Shown: positions 1 through 10,919, counted from the first letter of the stretch. The stretch: 64,000 nucleotides of DNA from Pseudopedobacter sp038243635 (GCA_038243635.1 JBBSQW010000009.1:1-64000); one strand, 5' to 3'. Numbers and translations are program-made. The notes: generated from the letters alone by a model not told the origin.

Positions 1-868
1 CCTCGCATATATTCAAGCAAAAACTACTGTTCCAATGAAATAATTCCGAGACTCTTTTAGAGAAAAACAACCAAAAAAATGCCTTTAAAACAAATCAACC
101 AATGTGTAACTGAATTTGACTAATTTGTTCGGACACTTATGAGTTAAATTGACAAATAATCACAGAGAAACCAATTTTTTCAACTCTTGAGTTAGATATC
201 TGTGAAAAGATTCAGTTATCCTAGCAAACTATTTCAACAACAGACATTACCCGATTTGTAAATGAAATAGTTCCCTTAATGTGACTACCCGTAAGTTGAT
301 CTCAAATTTGAGTACTTTTTGAGTTCACTTTGATCGTAAACGCTACCAAAATACTTTTTAATTGCGTGTGTTGCGAATTAATTTAATCATCTACTGTTAC
401 TGAAATAGTAAGTATTAAGTTTTTTGAACAAAATTAGTCGGTCTTTATACTATCCGTTTTCATTTGATAATAACTAAATTTTCGAATTATAACTAGCGGT
501 GATCGAGCCTGATCCAGTTAAGAGAGAGCTATAAAAATATTCGCAAAAAGCCTGGGATAAAGATTATTTTTAACCATTTCTGTTAAATATTTTAAAACGT
601 ATATATTTGCCGACTGATTCTATGTTAATAAAATGTATTTAAATTCGCAATGCTTTATATCTGTAAATAGAACGATGACTTAAGATGATAACCACATATA
701 TATTAAATCTAGATTACAGAAGGGTTTCATTAAAGTTTAATTGCAGCAAAATCAATCAATATTTAATTAAAAAAAATAGATCCGACAAGAAATATACTTT
801 CAAATAATTTGATTTGTAATAAGGCAGAGAATGTGTATTTTTTGCTGTTCTAAAAGGTTTGACATGAA
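1..868. other. AT-rich stretch with no recognised gene
   Basis: This 868-base stretch before the first gene is AT-rich, with frequent stops in all frames. I see no open frame that resembles a known family, no RNA gene and no clear hairpin terminator. The only short frame in it, on the reverse strand, runs into the flippase gene and looks like chance. The promoter for the first cluster presumably lies near the right end, but I could not place a convincing Bacteroidota promoter. Confidence 0.5.
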
Positions 869-2326
869 ATGAAAAAGAATTTTTTTTATAATCTACTATT
901 AACCGGATCAAACCTACTTTTACCGTTATTGACATTTCCATATCTATCCAGAATTCTTGGAGCTGATGGTTTGGGAATCTGCAACTTCATCACTTCTTAT
1001 GGTCAAAATTATACGATCATAGCAGCCTTGGGAATTCCCATATACGGAATTCGTGAAATTGCAAAAGTTGGCAACGATCGTGAAAAACGTTCTAAGCTTT
1101 TCTTTGAACTACTTAGTATCCATTTACTCTTCACTTGTTTCCTATTGATAGTTTACGTAGGCTCTATTTTTTTATATGCTGACTTAAAAGATTATAAGGA
1201 CCTCGCATTATTAGGTGGTTTCTTAATTTTATTTAATGTATTTTCTATCGAATGGTTATTTACAGGAGTAAATGATTTTAAATATATCACCATAAGGAGC
1301 GTACTTATTCGAGGCTTGTCCGTGATTGCAATTTTGTTATTGGTAAAAAATAAAGATGATTTTTTTATCTATTTCGTTATTATGGTTGCTACGACTTTTC
1401 TTACCATTTCAACGGATGTTTATCATGCCAGAAAATTTATTTCTCGGAATATTATTTTATCAGTAAAAGGTATTCTTTCTCATGTGAAAGCAGTAGTATT
1501 ACTAGGAATTTACATGGTTTCAACAAGTATCTATTCAGTTTTACCCGCTACGCTACTCGGTTTTCTATCTACTAAATCGGCCGTGGGGTATTATTACGGC
1601 GCAAACAAGATTATCGGCATGGTGACTTCAGTTTTCACATCTTTAACTACCGTACTGATTCCTCGGCTTAACCTTGCTTTTGAGAAAAAGGAAGATAAGG
1701 AATATTTACTATTAATACAACGTTCGTTAAGTATTGTAATTTCATTAGGTATACCGATTACATTTTTCATATTCTTGTTAGCGAAACCATTGGTAGTGCT
1801 TTTGGCTGGAGAAAGCTTTATTCATTCAGTACCAGTTATTAAGATAATGGCACCAATAATACTTGTAGTTGCTTTTGCTCAAATTTTTGTTCTCCTTATA
1901 TTGAGCGTCAACAGGAAAGATAAACAAATGATTGTTCTTTCGTTCGTCGGAATGGTTATCAGCATATCTATAAACTTGATATTTATCCCAAAGTTTGCTG
2001 AACGAGCCACGGGATTCTCGCAATTACTTTCTGAATTAATTGTAACGGTGTTATCCTTCTTTTTCGCGAAAAAAGTCTTAACCTTTGCTTTCCCGTTAAA
2101 AAGTTTTTTATTGAATTTAGTATGCGTTACCCCTTTCATTTTCATTACTTACCTATGCATGAAGCTGCATAACAATTTTTTCATACTAATCCTCGCAAGT
2201 TTTTTTTGTTTCCTTTATTTCATAATCTATCAGTATTATGTACTCAAAGACAAATACCTCATAGGTTTAGTAGAACCATACATAACAAAATTTACCAAAA
2301 TAAACGTGAAGGGAAAAAATGGGTAA
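869..2326 (+). CDS. Wzx-type polysaccharide flippase (first cluster)
   Basis: This is an integral inner-membrane protein of 485 residues, a normal length for the MATE/MOP-superfamily flippases that move undecaprenyl-linked sugar repeat units to the periplasm. It begins with the family-typical pattern of a short basic start, then 'NLLLPLLTFPYLSRILGADG' (residues 16-35) and 'GIREIAK' (60-66). About 12-14 hydrophobic segments follow to the end. The gene overlaps the next one, a Wzy-like polymerase, by 8 bases, so the two are probably translated together. ATG at 869 is the only start that keeps the conserved N-terminus. The substrate cannot be read from the sequence. Confidence 0.9.
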   Translation: MKKNFFYNLLLTGSNLLLPLLTFPYLSRILGADGLGICNFITSYGQNYTIIAALGIPIYGIREIAKVGNDREKRSKLFFELLSIHLLFTCFLLIVYVGSIFLYADLKDYKDLALLGGFLILFNVFSIEWLFTGVNDFKYITIRSVLIRGLSVIAILLLVKNKDDFFIYFVIMVATTFLTISTDVYHARKFISRNIILSVKGILSHVKAVVLLGIYMVSTSIYSVLPATLLGFLSTKSAVGYYYGANKIIGMVTSVFTSLTTVLIPRLNLAFEKKEDKEYLLLIQRSLSIVISLGIPITFFIFLLAKPLVVLLAGESFIHSVPVIKIMAPIILVVAFAQIFVLLILSVNRKDKQMIVLSFVGMVISISINLIFIPKFAERATGFSQLLSELIVTVLSFFFAKKVLTFAFPLKSFLLNLVCVTPFIFITYLCMKLHNNFFILILASFFCFLYFIIYQYYVLKDKYLIGLVEPYITKFTKINVKGKNG

Positions 2327-3695
2327 AAGCATTTTTATAGGATTTGCTTTGGTAATCTTATTTGGATTGTTAAAAAGCAAGGGTTCTAATAGATTAATCT
2401 GGTTTTTTATCGGACTTCTATTTTTTCAAGATAGAATAATTTTGTTCGAGTCGCCAACTAATATAAACTTCCCTAAGTTTCTTATCTATTTGCTTTTTAT
2501 AGCAGAAATGATGAATCCTCCAAAATTATGGGCTCAGCTTAAAGCTTTCCCACTATTTAATTCACTTGCAATCCTTTTTGTAGGATTGGTATCTATTGGT
2601 TTATTTGATGACAGACATGGACTTTTTTTGAACTTATATAGGTCAGTAGATATATTCTTTCAAACGTTTTTTTTTATATTCTTATGCTATGTTAACTTAA
2701 AAAACAATGCCGACTGGGAAAAGCTAATTAAGTTTTTTATGATTTCGTCCATTATATTGTGTCTTTATGGATTTTTCATCTTTTTAACACAATTAAATCC
2801 CGTAGATGTATTTATAACAAAAACTTATAATTCTGTCTCTTTTTATGATCAGTATATAGATATGGGAGAGCGGTTTAGAATCAACTCGTTTGTCACACAC
2901 CCTATATATTACGGTTATTTGGCAGGCGTACTTTTTTTACTGGCCACGTATGGTTTTGTCTATATAAAAAAACTAAAGTGGCTTTGTTTAATCACCATGT
3001 TTTTCTTGTTTTTAAATCTTCTTTTAACCAACTCTCGAACTCCCTTGTTTGCTTTTATGTTTGGTTTATCTATCTTTATTTATTTTGTCCTAAAAAATGT
3101 TTCAAAGATCAAGATTTTTATAATAGCGCTCTGTGTATGCTTAGGGCTCTATAATGTACCTATCGTTCAGGAGAAAGTGGATAACGTCATCGATATTTTC
3201 AAGCCTGGTGGTGGAGATGTAAACGATGGCAGTTCGTTAAAAATGCGCAACAAGCAACTATCCATTTCCTATGATCAGTTTTTAAAAAGTCCTGTACTTG
3301 GAAATGGTTTCTATTATATCAGTGAGAATTTAGGTTTTGATTCGGATAGCGACAAAAGGACCAGCGCAGATGACTTTGAGGGCTTTGAAAGTATCATCTA
3401 TACGCTGATCATCGAACAAGGACTGGTTGGAATTATAATAAATATCACATTTTTTATCGCCTTAGCTAGATATTTTCTTAGTAATAAAAATTTAAACAGA
3501 GCATTTACGGGATTAGGTTTGGGAATATTAATTATGTTTTTAATATTTAGCGTAGGAACAGGACCGCTGAATTCATGGGGTATTTCCATGGGTTTATTAG
3601 GTATAATTATTAAATATATAGAGTTAGAAAAGGCAAGACAGCGCATTATTGAAAGACTTTTTAGAACTCAAAAATACGCCAGAGAAGAATATTAA
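2319..3695 (+). CDS. Wzy-like O-antigen polymerase/ligase family protein
   Basis: The 458-residue product is a polytopic membrane protein with about ten hydrophobic segments and a long external loop in the second half, the layout of the O-antigen ligase/polymerase (Wzy_C) family. Family-like features are 'NSRTPLFAFMFGL' (about residues 238-250), followed later by a 'SPVLGNGF' turn (about 325-332), as in many Wzy proteins. It overlaps the upstream flippase by 8 bases, which supports a Wzx/Wzy pair. A WaaL-type ligase cannot be excluded from sequence alone, but this operon position favours polymerase. Confidence 0.85.
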   Translation: MGKSIFIGFALVILFGLLKSKGSNRLIWFFIGLLFFQDRIILFESPTNINFPKFLIYLLFIAEMMNPPKLWAQLKAFPLFNSLAILFVGLVSIGLFDDRHGLFLNLYRSVDIFFQTFFFIFLCYVNLKNNADWEKLIKFFMISSIILCLYGFFIFLTQLNPVDVFITKTYNSVSFYDQYIDMGERFRINSFVTHPIYYGYLAGVLFLLATYGFVYIKKLKWLCLITMFFLFLNLLLTNSRTPLFAFMFGLSIFIYFVLKNVSKIKIFIIALCVCLGLYNVPIVQEKVDNVIDIFKPGGGDVNDGSSLKMRNKQLSISYDQFLKSPVLGNGFYYISENLGFDSDSDKRTSADDFEGFESIIYTLIIEQGLVGIIINITFFIALARYFLSNKNLNRAFTGLGLGILIMFLIFSVGTGPLNSWGISMGLLGIIIKYIELEKARQRIIERLFRTQKYAREEY

Positions 3696-4160
3696 TCTAA
3701 AAAACGCTGTTAATAAGTTAGAGTTGGCTATCCAACTTAATTAAATCTTCATTGAAAACAGTTAATTGGCGATATATTGCTTGGGAAGGAATAGTGGTAG
3801 TCCGAATATCTGAAAATAATCTAATTTTCATTTTAAATTATATGAACACGCATTAAATCTTTACTTCAAACACTCTGATAAGTGTTTGGTTTTGTCGGTA
3901 TAAAATTTAAGAGGACAATTATTAGCTTGTTACAGACTGTAATTGCTACGTCCCGATTATAACTTAAATCGTTTAAATTGCTGACTTTGACTTAACTTTG
4001 ATTACAAACTTACCAAATTAGGTGTTCTAGTACTTATTATTAGCACCGTCTTTTATTAATATTGTTATTCGTATAGCTACATTTCTCACGAGCCTTTGTT
4101 TTATCTCAATGGTTTAGCAAAAATTTTAATCTTATAAAAGATATCAGAATTACAAACGTT
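3696..4160. other. AT-rich gap with no recognised gene
   Basis: The 465 bases between the Wzy-like gene and the GT2 gene contain no open frame of useful length and no strong hairpin. The gap is long for a polysaccharide operon. It may carry a promoter for the GT2 gene or mark an old junction, but neither is visible. Confidence 0.4.
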
Positions 4161-5132
4161 ATGAGCTGTCAAAATTACCCTGTGGACTATAAATTAGCAA
4201 TAATAATTCCCGCTTACAAAAGCATCTTTTTTAAGAAAGCTTTGGATTCTATAGCTAATCAGACTTGTCTGGATTTTACGTTATATATTGGAAATGATAA
4301 TAGTCCCGAAAATCTATATAGCATCGTAAAAGAATATGAAAGCAGTTTAGAAATAAAATATAAACATTTTGACGAAAATTTTGGTGGTGTAAATTTAGTC
4401 TCACATTGGGAAAGATGCATTGATTTAGTGCAAAATGAAGAATGGATCTGGTTGTTTTCTGATGACGATACGATGGAAGAAAGATGCGTAGAAAAATTTT
4501 ATGAATACATTAAAGTCAATAAAACAGTCAATTTATTGCATTTTGACATAAATATCATTAATGAAAATGGAATTCTATTATCAAAAAGTGAGAATTTTCC
4601 AAAGAATATGCCAGTTGAAACGTTTTTCGCAAAAAGAGTAAGAGCCGAAATTGATAGTGCCGTAGTTGAATATATAATAAGGAAAGAAGATTTTAAAAGA
4701 GCTGGCAATTTCAAAAATTATGATCTTGCTTGGAGTTCGGATGATGCTACATGGATTAGACTTGCGAGAGAGAATGGTATTGTAACCATACCTAATACAA
4801 AAGTGAATTGGCGACAAAGTGGATCAAATATTAGTTCTATGTCGAATGATAAAAAAATTGCAATTAGGAAATTGAAATCCAATATTGAACATCTTTCATG
4901 GGTAAAAAATTATTTTCTCAAATTTAGCATAAAGGAGAAATCAACGGAATTCGACAAGTTTAAATGGGCTATTTCGGTAGTATCGGCAAATCCAGTTTTT
5001 ACTTTTAAAGAAAAAATGATTTGCACAATCGAGGTAATAAGAAAACTAAAGTATTTCAAAATAATCCCTTTAACCGTTGTTTATTCGATCTACATGCAGA
5101 TAAAAATGGAGGTTAAAAGAAGACAGGTGTAA
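4161..5132 (+). CDS. Family 2 glycosyltransferase
   Basis: This 323-residue cytoplasmic or membrane-peripheral enzyme should transfer a sugar from a nucleotide donor to a lipid-linked acceptor by inversion. The GT-A fold of GT2 is clear: the start 'KLAIIIPAYKS' (about residues 12-22), 'LDSIANQT' after it, a nucleotide-binding 'IGNDNSPE', and the metal-binding 'SDDDT' with D101-D103. An acceptor-side 'SDDATW' occurs near residues 193-198. It stands alone between two gaps, so it may have its own promoter. Donor and acceptor are unknown. Confidence 0.9.
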   Translation: MSCQNYPVDYKLAIIIPAYKSIFFKKALDSIANQTCLDFTLYIGNDNSPENLYSIVKEYESSLEIKYKHFDENFGGVNLVSHWERCIDLVQNEEWIWLFSDDDTMEERCVEKFYEYIKVNKTVNLLHFDINIINENGILLSKSENFPKNMPVETFFAKRVRAEIDSAVVEYIIRKEDFKRAGNFKNYDLAWSSDDATWIRLARENGIVTIPNTKVNWRQSGSNISSMSNDKKIAIRKLKSNIEHLSWVKNYFLKFSIKEKSTEFDKFKWAISVVSANPVFTFKEKMICTIEVIRKLKYFKIIPLTVVYSIYMQIKMEVKRRQV

Positions 5133-5310
5133 ATATGTGGGCATAGACCATAACATGAACGCATTTGTGAGGGCACTACCGTGTCGCATTTCTTTATAAA
5201 ACACATTAGCTTTAGGTCTTATCTTTTTTTTGCCTTAACTTGGCCGCCATTGAAACATGTTAAGTTGTTGATGCGTATAAAAATTATAGGATTACAAAAA
5301 AAAAAAATTA

Positions 5311-6039
5311 ATGCTCAATAATAGTGTAAACAGTTTTGGATTTAAAATATATATCGCCAGCTTGGATCAATTGCCAACACAACATCAAACCTTGGTAAAT
5401 ACTATAAATCAATATTCGTACTGCGTAACACAATACGACAGTGAATTTAAAACTGCATTGCAAAAATCCGATGTGCTATTGCCGGACGGGGTTTCGATTG
5501 TTGCAGCCGTAAAGTTTCTTAACAATGTTCGAATTAAGAAGATTGCGGGAGCAGATATCCATATTCATTGTCTAAAAAAGTTAAATAAAACCTATGGAAG
5601 ATGCTTTTACCTTGGCTCTTCTGAAAATACGCTGATCAAAATAAAAAACAAATTAGCATCAGAATACCCCAATATTATGGTAGACACATATTCTCCTCCT
5701 TTTAAAGCGGTGTTTTCTGAGCAAGAAAACAATCAGATGATAGACCGTGTAAATGCTTTTAAGCCTGATGTATTATTTGTTGGGATGACAGCACCAAAGC
5801 AAGAAAAATGGGCTACTGCTAATAAAGAGCGCTTAGATGCAGGCTTAATATGTACCATCGGTGCTGTATTTGATTTTTACGCAGGCACTATTAAACGACC
5901 TAATAAAATTTGGCAAAACTTAGGATTAGAATGGGTGGGACGACTAATAAACGAGCCAAAAAGAATGTGGCGTAGATATTTGTACTACGGTCCTTTCTTT
6001 ATTGTGGATATAATGAAGGAAAAGTTTAATAGTCATTAA
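5311..6039 (+). CDS. WecG/TagA/CpsF-family glycosyltransferase (copy 1)
   Basis: This 242-residue protein belongs to the GT26 family (WecG, TagA, CpsF), which adds an N-acetylmannosamine-type or related sugar to a polyprenyl-linked acceptor at the inner membrane. Family motifs are present: 'LLPDG' (56-60), 'GADIH' (80-84), 'GMTAPKQEKW' (158-167) and the C-terminal 'GLEWVGRL..EPKRMWRRY' (205-223), which mediates membrane association in the family. It closely resembles the gene at 60139-60888 along its whole length. The ATG follows an A-rich stretch with no clear ribosome binding site. Confidence 0.9.
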   Translation: MLNNSVNSFGFKIYIASLDQLPTQHQTLVNTINQYSYCVTQYDSEFKTALQKSDVLLPDGVSIVAAVKFLNNVRIKKIAGADIHIHCLKKLNKTYGRCFYLGSSENTLIKIKNKLASEYPNIMVDTYSPPFKAVFSEQENNQMIDRVNAFKPDVLFVGMTAPKQEKWATANKERLDAGLICTIGAVFDFYAGTIKRPNKIWQNLGLEWVGRLINEPKRMWRRYLYYGPFFIVDIMKEKFNSH

Positions 6040-6566
6040 AAACTTTTCAAAAATATAAAATACGAACATCAAAACGTTCATGCCGTTATGGAATCCCAAC
6101 TTTTCCATACTTTTAAATCAAGATTGCCTTTTCAATAACATAATTTTAAAAAGCACAACCAAGATCTTTATAAAAATTATAATAATCCGTTATTTGAGTT
6201 ATTATAATTTTCAATCGACTCGTCATCATTTAACATTGATAACTGGTGTCTATTCGCAATTCTTATGAAAATACCAAGGCCACTCTTTTTAACTCTTTCA
6301 TTTAATTATATATCTTTACTGCCGACAATATTCTAATGACGAATACAACTAATAAGCATCTTTATATCCTGTTAATCATCTCCAGTAAATGACATCAAAG
6401 ATCTGGATTGTGTTTGATTAATTAGAGTGAACCAAGCATGGCTTCGTGTTTATGTGTAATAAAAGTTGTCGCAGTAAATTTGATATTTTCCTTCGTCTCA
6501 TTCTATATGACTGTATATACTGAGATTCAATATCCCATACTATTTTAATAAAAGAAAAAAATAAAT
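6040..6566. other. AT-rich gap between two clusters
   Basis: These 527 bases hold only a 62-codon open frame at 6080-6268 with no family resemblance and unremarkable codon use. I treat it as chance. No strong terminator hairpin was seen. The gap separates the first Wzx/Wzy block from the second. Confidence 0.4.
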
Positions 6567-8036
6567 ATGCAATATAACTTGCTCAAAAACCACATGTCTT
6601 TATTAATTAAGTCAAGCTTAATAAAAAACAGCCTTTGGGGTTTAACATCTACAGTACTACAAACCTTATTCCTCAGCTTAGTTTTTGTTCTTATCTCCCG
6701 CCATTACACCACTATTAATTTTGCTAATTATTTAATAGCTACCACTATTTACCAATTGCTTGTTGGGATTTCCAGCATGGGGCTTGGCACATGGTTTATA
6801 AGGGAGTTTGAACAAGAATTAAATGATCGTAAGAATTTAATCAGTCGATTTTTAAAGATTCAGTTTTTTTTAGGGCTTCTTTTTTATACTATGAGTATCG
6901 CGTTGATTTTTATACTTTATTCTGAGAGCGAGATACGGCTGTTGGGAATAATATTAGGAGCCAATATTATTTTCGATAATGTTATATATGCGCTCAAAAG
7001 TTTAAATATTGCCGAAGCAAAACAAAAGAAAACAGCAATTATAATGGTCATTGATGCCTTTGCGAAGCTACTAGTAGTTGGGTTGCTGTTTTTTGTTCCT
7101 TTTTCTATTACGGTTTTATGTATTCTCCTCGTTGCCGTAAGAGTTTTAACGCTAAACATTTTTGTGAAAATAGGCATTCAAAGCGATTTTGGGATAAGAG
7201 ATTTATGGCTTTATAAAATCACTGTTGCCGACATCCACGACCAAGTGATAAAAAACTGGCGCTTCATCATCATTACAGGTGTATCGATTGTGTTTTGGCG
7301 TAGTGCAACAATTATAATTTCGAAATTTTTAAGCGCCGATGACCTCGCCACTTACGAGGTCGCGTATAAGATATTATCCATATTTCTTTTAATCCCAGTA
7401 ATTGTCTCAAGTACCGTTTTTCCAGAATTTGTAAAGCTGTATGCAAAAAACGACTATCTTAGAATGCGTAAATTATATAAAATTATATTTTCTGGATACA
7501 CTATTTTCTCCCTAATTTCTTATGCTTTCATTCAGTCTTTTTCTGAAGAGATTATGATATTTGTTTTTAGTAATAAATACTCATTATCAGCTGGTTGTTT
7601 ACAAGAAATGTTTTTGACATTTTTGGTTTTCCCTTCCGTTTTACTGCAAGCCAGCATTATTGTGGCAATGAAATTGGAAAAATTAGATATGTATTTTAAT
7701 ATTGTAGCTTTGACATTAAATTTCGCGGCTTGCTTTATTGGATTACACTACTTCAAATCATTATCAGTTATAAATTATTCGATATTTGGATCTTTCTTAG
7801 TTTTTCATCTTATACAAGATATTCTTTTAATAAGATTAAAAATTGTTTCAATTACACATTCTATAATTTTTTATATTATCCTTGCTGTCTTTGTCGCTTT
7901 ATATAACTCAGCCATTATGGTTTTAAATCCTGCGGCGCTCTTTTTCGGTGTTATTACTATCTGTTCAATTATTGCTATCTTTCATTTTAGAACTTATTTA
8001 AAAATTAATGGTACGAGCCCGTTTCAGAAGGTCTAA
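6567..8036 (+). CDS. Wzx-type polysaccharide flippase (second cluster)
   Basis: The 489-residue product is a polytopic MOP-type flippase with about 12-14 hydrophobic segments. Residues 17-65 contain 'SLIKNSLWGL', 'LIATTIYQL' and 'SSMGLGTWFIREF'. The same blocks occur at the same spacing in the flippase at 55197-56651, and the two proteins remain alignable to the C-terminus, so they are paralogues. That alignment supports ATG 6567 over the internal ATG at 6594. Its neighbour at 8301 is a Wzy-like polymerase. Confidence 0.9.
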   Translation: MQYNLLKNHMSLLIKSSLIKNSLWGLTSTVLQTLFLSLVFVLISRHYTTINFANYLIATTIYQLLVGISSMGLGTWFIREFEQELNDRKNLISRFLKIQFFLGLLFYTMSIALIFILYSESEIRLLGIILGANIIFDNVIYALKSLNIAEAKQKKTAIIMVIDAFAKLLVVGLLFFVPFSITVLCILLVAVRVLTLNIFVKIGIQSDFGIRDLWLYKITVADIHDQVIKNWRFIIITGVSIVFWRSATIIISKFLSADDLATYEVAYKILSIFLLIPVIVSSTVFPEFVKLYAKNDYLRMRKLYKIIFSGYTIFSLISYAFIQSFSEEIMIFVFSNKYSLSAGCLQEMFLTFLVFPSVLLQASIIVAMKLEKLDMYFNIVALTLNFAACFIGLHYFKSLSVINYSIFGSFLVFHLIQDILLIRLKIVSITHSIIFYIILAVFVALYNSAIMVLNPAALFFGVITICSIIAIFHFRTYLKINGTSPFQKV

Positions 8037-8300
8037 ATAAAGTTTATTAATTTTTAATTGGTCTGAATTTGGTGAAGCGTACAATATTAGATTTGAAATT
8101 GTAATTCTTTATTACACAACTACTAATGAATTAAGAAAGATGGCAATCAAATCCGGAACCCTGAATCAATACTTATTCTAAATTTCAATTTAGATAAATA
8201 TATAACTTAAAAATATTAGTTTTAGCATTTTAGTTTAGCACATCGTAGCCGGAGCTTAAAAAACTCTAAATGAATCAATAATTAATTTCAATAATCCTCG

Positions 8301-9650
8301 ATGATTCAAAAAATCCTAACTTTCTCAATTCTTTTAGGCATCTATTTCTCGTGGTATCTTATCTTACTAAATAAAGGCAAAGATACAAAACATCTATTTC
8401 TAAGCTTTGTAATTACAACTATACCATTCCAAATGTCTATTCCGGTTTTTACACCTATATATGAGACAATGTCAGGAACTGGTACATTCACCTCGAAAAT
8501 ATTTTTGATGATACCTCTAGTATCATCTGCCATTCTTCTCTGGACGAAGCGCCCTAATAATCTGTTTTCTTTTGATAAAAATGAAAAATGGATTGCGTGT
8601 ATATATCTACTGATATTAGTATCAATGTTTAATCCAAATAATTATGCGATCTTGGCAACGGCTGGATTTGCAGTGCTTTTTACATCATATATTTTATTTT
8701 TTAAGCTAACATATATAAATTATAGTCCCTATCTAATCATAAATGCCATATTCGCAAGCTTTTCACTATTGTGTTTAGTACAATTCGCGTTATCTATATT
8801 ATATCCTTTATTAGAAGTTAGTATAGTAACTACCATTTTTCAATCAGGAGGGGAAGAATGGGCAACCAGAAATGACACTAGATCTGGAGCAATTGGTATT
8901 TTTGTAACGCCTGCAAATTTAGGTTTATTTTCAAATATTGCCTTTGGCTTTTTTCTATCTACTTATTTAACCGGATTAAAAAAGAAATTAAGCCTAGTTT
9001 TGATTATTCTTATCTCTATCACCATATTTTTAACATATTCGAGAACATCATATATAACTGTTGTACTTATTTTCTGCGCAATTATATACATCTATAAATA
9101 TTCAAAAAAAACACTTATTTCTCTAAATCTTATTTTTATAGGCATAATTCCTGCGATTTTAATTCTTTACTGGGTAATTTTTTATTCACCTTTAAGCGAA
9201 ACATTTTTAAATACAAATGCTGACCAAATGTACCAAGCCCGACTAGATCATTGGTTAATTGGATTAGAAATATTCAAGATATCTCCTATAGTTGGTGTTG
9301 GCATTAATACTCATTTAGAATATATAAATCAAACAGCTGAATTGAATAATAAAATTCATAATGAATTTCTAAGTACTAATCCCATACACAATATACACTT
9401 AATTATTCTTGCTGAAACTGGTCTAATAGGTTTTTTATTATGGATAATCTATCTAGTTTCTTCATTTATGAAAGCGAAATTTAATATTGCAAATCACAAT
9501 AATTTAGTTCTTTCATTAACACAAATTTCACTGATTGTTTCATTTATTATATTCGGATTCACCGACTGGGCGCCTCTTTCACCATCTATTTTTCCTCTAT
9601 TTATACTATTTACTTATTTTAACAATAAATACAGCTATCATAGTAAGTAA
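8301..9650 (+). CDS. Wzy-like O-antigen polymerase/ligase family protein
   Basis: This is a 449-residue polytopic membrane protein with around ten hydrophobic spans. The Wzy_C-like region contains 'LTYSRTSYITVVLIFC' (about residues 243-258), then a periplasmic-type loop ending in 'SPIVGVGINTHLEY' and 'NPIHNIHLIILAETGLIG' (about residues 365-382). The final pattern, a conserved His/Asn-rich turn followed by 'ETG.IG', is typical of O-antigen ligase/polymerase proteins. It does not resemble the polymerase partner (53891-55210) of the paralogous flippase, so the two blocks differ in their polymerases. Confidence 0.85.
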   Translation: MIQKILTFSILLGIYFSWYLILLNKGKDTKHLFLSFVITTIPFQMSIPVFTPIYETMSGTGTFTSKIFLMIPLVSSAILLWTKRPNNLFSFDKNEKWIACIYLLILVSMFNPNNYAILATAGFAVLFTSYILFFKLTYINYSPYLIINAIFASFSLLCLVQFALSILYPLLEVSIVTTIFQSGGEEWATRNDTRSGAIGIFVTPANLGLFSNIAFGFFLSTYLTGLKKKLSLVLIILISITIFLTYSRTSYITVVLIFCAIIYIYKYSKKTLISLNLIFIGIIPAILILYWVIFYSPLSETFLNTNADQMYQARLDHWLIGLEIFKISPIVGVGINTHLEYINQTAELNNKIHNEFLSTNPIHNIHLIILAETGLIGFLLWIIYLVSSFMKAKFNIANHNNLVLSLTQISLIVSFIIFGFTDWAPLSPSIFPLFILFTYFNNKYSYHSK

Positions 9651-9768
9651 AAAAAATGACTCCTAAGCTAAATACTTTCACTTCATCGTCAATTTTTATA
9701 ATCGCAAATAGTTATAATTTTTATGAAAACAATTTATATGTTTGCCAAATAAGATAAACAGGATTTTT

Positions 9769-10881
9769 ATGAAAAAACTAGTTTTTTTATCCGGTGAAGA
9801 TTTAATGGATGTTGATATGCCAATTATTAGGGAAATGAACGCCACATACCACCGTCAGTTTGACATTACTTGGATAATTATTTTAAGAGGATACGGATGG
9901 TTCAACCACGACGAAATTTCGTCATTTTGTTTGAAAAATAATATTAAACATATTTTACTTGAGCAGACCTATAAACTTAAAAACCCTTTAAATATATCTT
10001 TTTATATAAAAATTTTAAAAACTATCAAAACGATAAATGCGCAAGTAATATATGATAGTTACGGAGGAGCACCTTATATGCATTTTTTGACAATATTTTT
10101 TTTAAAAAAGAGTTTATTCGTTATTGCAATACATGATGTTGTACAACACTCCAAAATGAATAATAGATTTATCAGAACGTTATATGATAAATTTAAAATA
10201 AGCAGATATACCAACTTCCATATTTTTTCTCCTAAACAGCTGGAAATCTTTAACGAAAAAAATAAAAATAAAAATTCTCTTCTCACTCCACTGTATTTAA
10301 AAGAATTTGGCGAGTTTGACCATAAAAACAAGAAAACTAAGATTATTACAAATTTTTTATTTTTCGGAATTATTCGCCCTAATAAAGGATTAGATGTATT
10401 AATTAAGGCAGCGAATATATTGAGTAAAAAGTATAAAAATTTTCATATCACAATAGCGGGCAAATGTGATGATTGGGAGCCATATTATAAACTAATCGAA
10501 AATCACGAATATTTTACGTTGAAAATAAAAAATATAGAAAAATCAGAAATTCCTGAACTTTTTGCTCAATCACATTTTTCAATACTGCCTTATCGGGATG
10601 TGACTCAAAGTGGTGTTCTTTTAACTTCATATAATTACAACATTCCTGTAATAGCGTCAAAAATAGATTGGTTTGAACAATATATACAAAACAACACAAA
10701 CGGCTTTCTATTTAAAAATGGGAGTTTGCAAAATCTCATTGATAAAATGGAAATAGCAATAAATCTCGATTTGAATGAGTATGAAAATCTAACAGAAAAC
10801 CTTAAAGCATTTGTTGATGCAGAAATAAGTGTTAAGAATATAACTAAAAAATACGTGGATTTTTTTCAAGAATTAGGTTAA
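9769..10881 (+). CDS. Family 4-like glycosyltransferase
   Basis: This encodes a 370-residue GT-B-fold retaining glycosyltransferase. The frame is open from a TTG at 9742, but ATG 9769 is preferred because 'MKKLVFLSGED' then begins the first beta strand of the fold. The C-terminal donor half shows 'LFFGIIRPNKGLDVLIKAA' (about residues 203-221) and 'ITIAGKCD' (about 231-238), as in GT4. The usual E-x7-E is altered: the region reads 'YRDVTQSGVLLTSYNYNIPV', without either glutamate. Activity is therefore less certain than fold. The gene is strikingly AT-rich. Confidence 0.82.
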   Translation: MKKLVFLSGEDLMDVDMPIIREMNATYHRQFDITWIIILRGYGWFNHDEISSFCLKNNIKHILLEQTYKLKNPLNISFYIKILKTIKTINAQVIYDSYGGAPYMHFLTIFFLKKSLFVIAIHDVVQHSKMNNRFIRTLYDKFKISRYTNFHIFSPKQLEIFNEKNKNKNSLLTPLYLKEFGEFDHKNKKTKIITNFLFFGIIRPNKGLDVLIKAANILSKKYKNFHITIAGKCDDWEPYYKLIENHEYFTLKIKNIEKSEIPELFAQSHFSILPYRDVTQSGVLLTSYNYNIPVIASKIDWFEQYIQNNTNGFLFKNGSLQNLIDKMEIAINLDLNEYENLTENLKAFVDAEISVKNITKKYVDFFQELG

Positions 10882-10919
10882 ACTTTTGAAAACAATTCTT
10901 TTAAACATAAAACTAAATT

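Noticed and set aside
756..941. Reverse-strand 61-codon frame at the left end
   Set aside because: It overlaps the flippase start and has no family resemblance; it is a shadow frame.
6080..6268. 62-codon forward frame between the first and second clusters
   Set aside because: No recognisable domain, no ribosome site, and composition like the surrounding non-coding DNA.
9742..9768. TTG start for the GT4-like gene
   Set aside because: ATG 9769 gives the expected first beta strand directly; the extra nine residues add nothing conserved.
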